From: Rikenellaceae bacterium
GTDB taxonomy: Bacteria > Bacteroidota > Bacteroidia > Bacteroidales > UBA932
NCBI GenBank assembly: GCA_003513895.1
Contig: DOSU01000152.1
Coordinates: 1 to 5,779 of the forward strand
Length of the DNA stretch: 5,779 bases
Direction: 5' to 3'
The position numbers were made by a program, and so were the translations under genes. The notes below the pieces were generated by a model. That model was not told the origin of the DNA. It made no database searches and was given only the letters and a program-made list of their open reading frames with translations. This document shows positions 5,699-5,779 of this stretch, one piece after another. Numbering within the stretch: position 1 is the stretch's first letter; each line of letters opens with the position of its first letter.

Positions 5699-5779
5699 TT
5701 TTGGCGGAACCCAACCTCTTCCAAACAACCCCGGTGTGCCCGAATACTCCAACCTCATCAATTCTCACACAACACAATC

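Noticed and set aside
5654..5758. 34-codon minus-strand ORF upstream of the operon promoter as a gene
   Set aside because: No family similarity or good ribosome site is visible, and it overlaps the operator-like palindrome. It is kept only as part of the composition observation.

Overview
The window is bacterial-type DNA, roughly one third G+C by eye. It holds one leftward (minus-strand) operon of five tightly coupled genes, with short non-coding flanks. The standard genetic code fits, because TGA ends two of the genes. The main promoter is a canonical sigma-70 type. The organism cannot be named from this sequence. AT-rich DNA, very short leaders and internal genes without Shine-Dalgarno sequences fit several groups, including Patescibacteria/CPR-like lineages, but this is a weak inference.

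Layout in transcription order (right to left): a promoter (5623-5651) with a near-perfect 21-bp palindrome just upstream; a catalytic-core-only asparaginyl-tRNA-synthetase paralog (4596-5609); a SAM-dependent methyltransferase (3751-4593); a short, altered alanyl-tRNA-synthetase paralog (2549-3763); a GT4-type glycosyltransferase (1392-2552); an S66 serine carboxypeptidase of the MccF clade (427-1395); a possible 19-residue peptide ORF (349-408) preceded by the only perfect Shine-Dalgarno sequence seen next to an ORF; and a hairpin terminator (about 311-350). Gene junctions are 2-bp gaps or 4- to 13-bp overlaps, so the five genes are almost certainly one translationally coupled unit. Further left come a possible 27-residue ORF ending in Gln-Asn-Asn (85-168) and a second leftward promoter (14-42). 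The region upstream of that promoter is a degenerate copy of the region upstream of the operon promoter. It probably drives a gene starting at the window edge.

How the genes may work together (inference): two aminoacyl-tRNA-synthetase paralogs without normal tRNA-charging architecture sit with a methyltransferase, a glycosyltransferase and an MccF-like peptidase. In microcin C producers, MccF gives self-immunity by cleaving the amide bond of aminoacyl/peptidyl-nucleotides. The set therefore looks like a small biosynthetic cluster for an amino-acid- or peptide-linked, glycosylated and methylated product. An aminoacyl-nucleotide (Trojan-horse) inhibitor with MccF-type self-protection is the most attractive reading. 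No MccB-like adenylating enzyme, exporter or proven precursor peptide is in the window, so the product remains hypothetical. An alternative is amino-acid and sugar decoration of an envelope or glycan component, with the S66 enzyme acting as an LD-carboxypeptidase.
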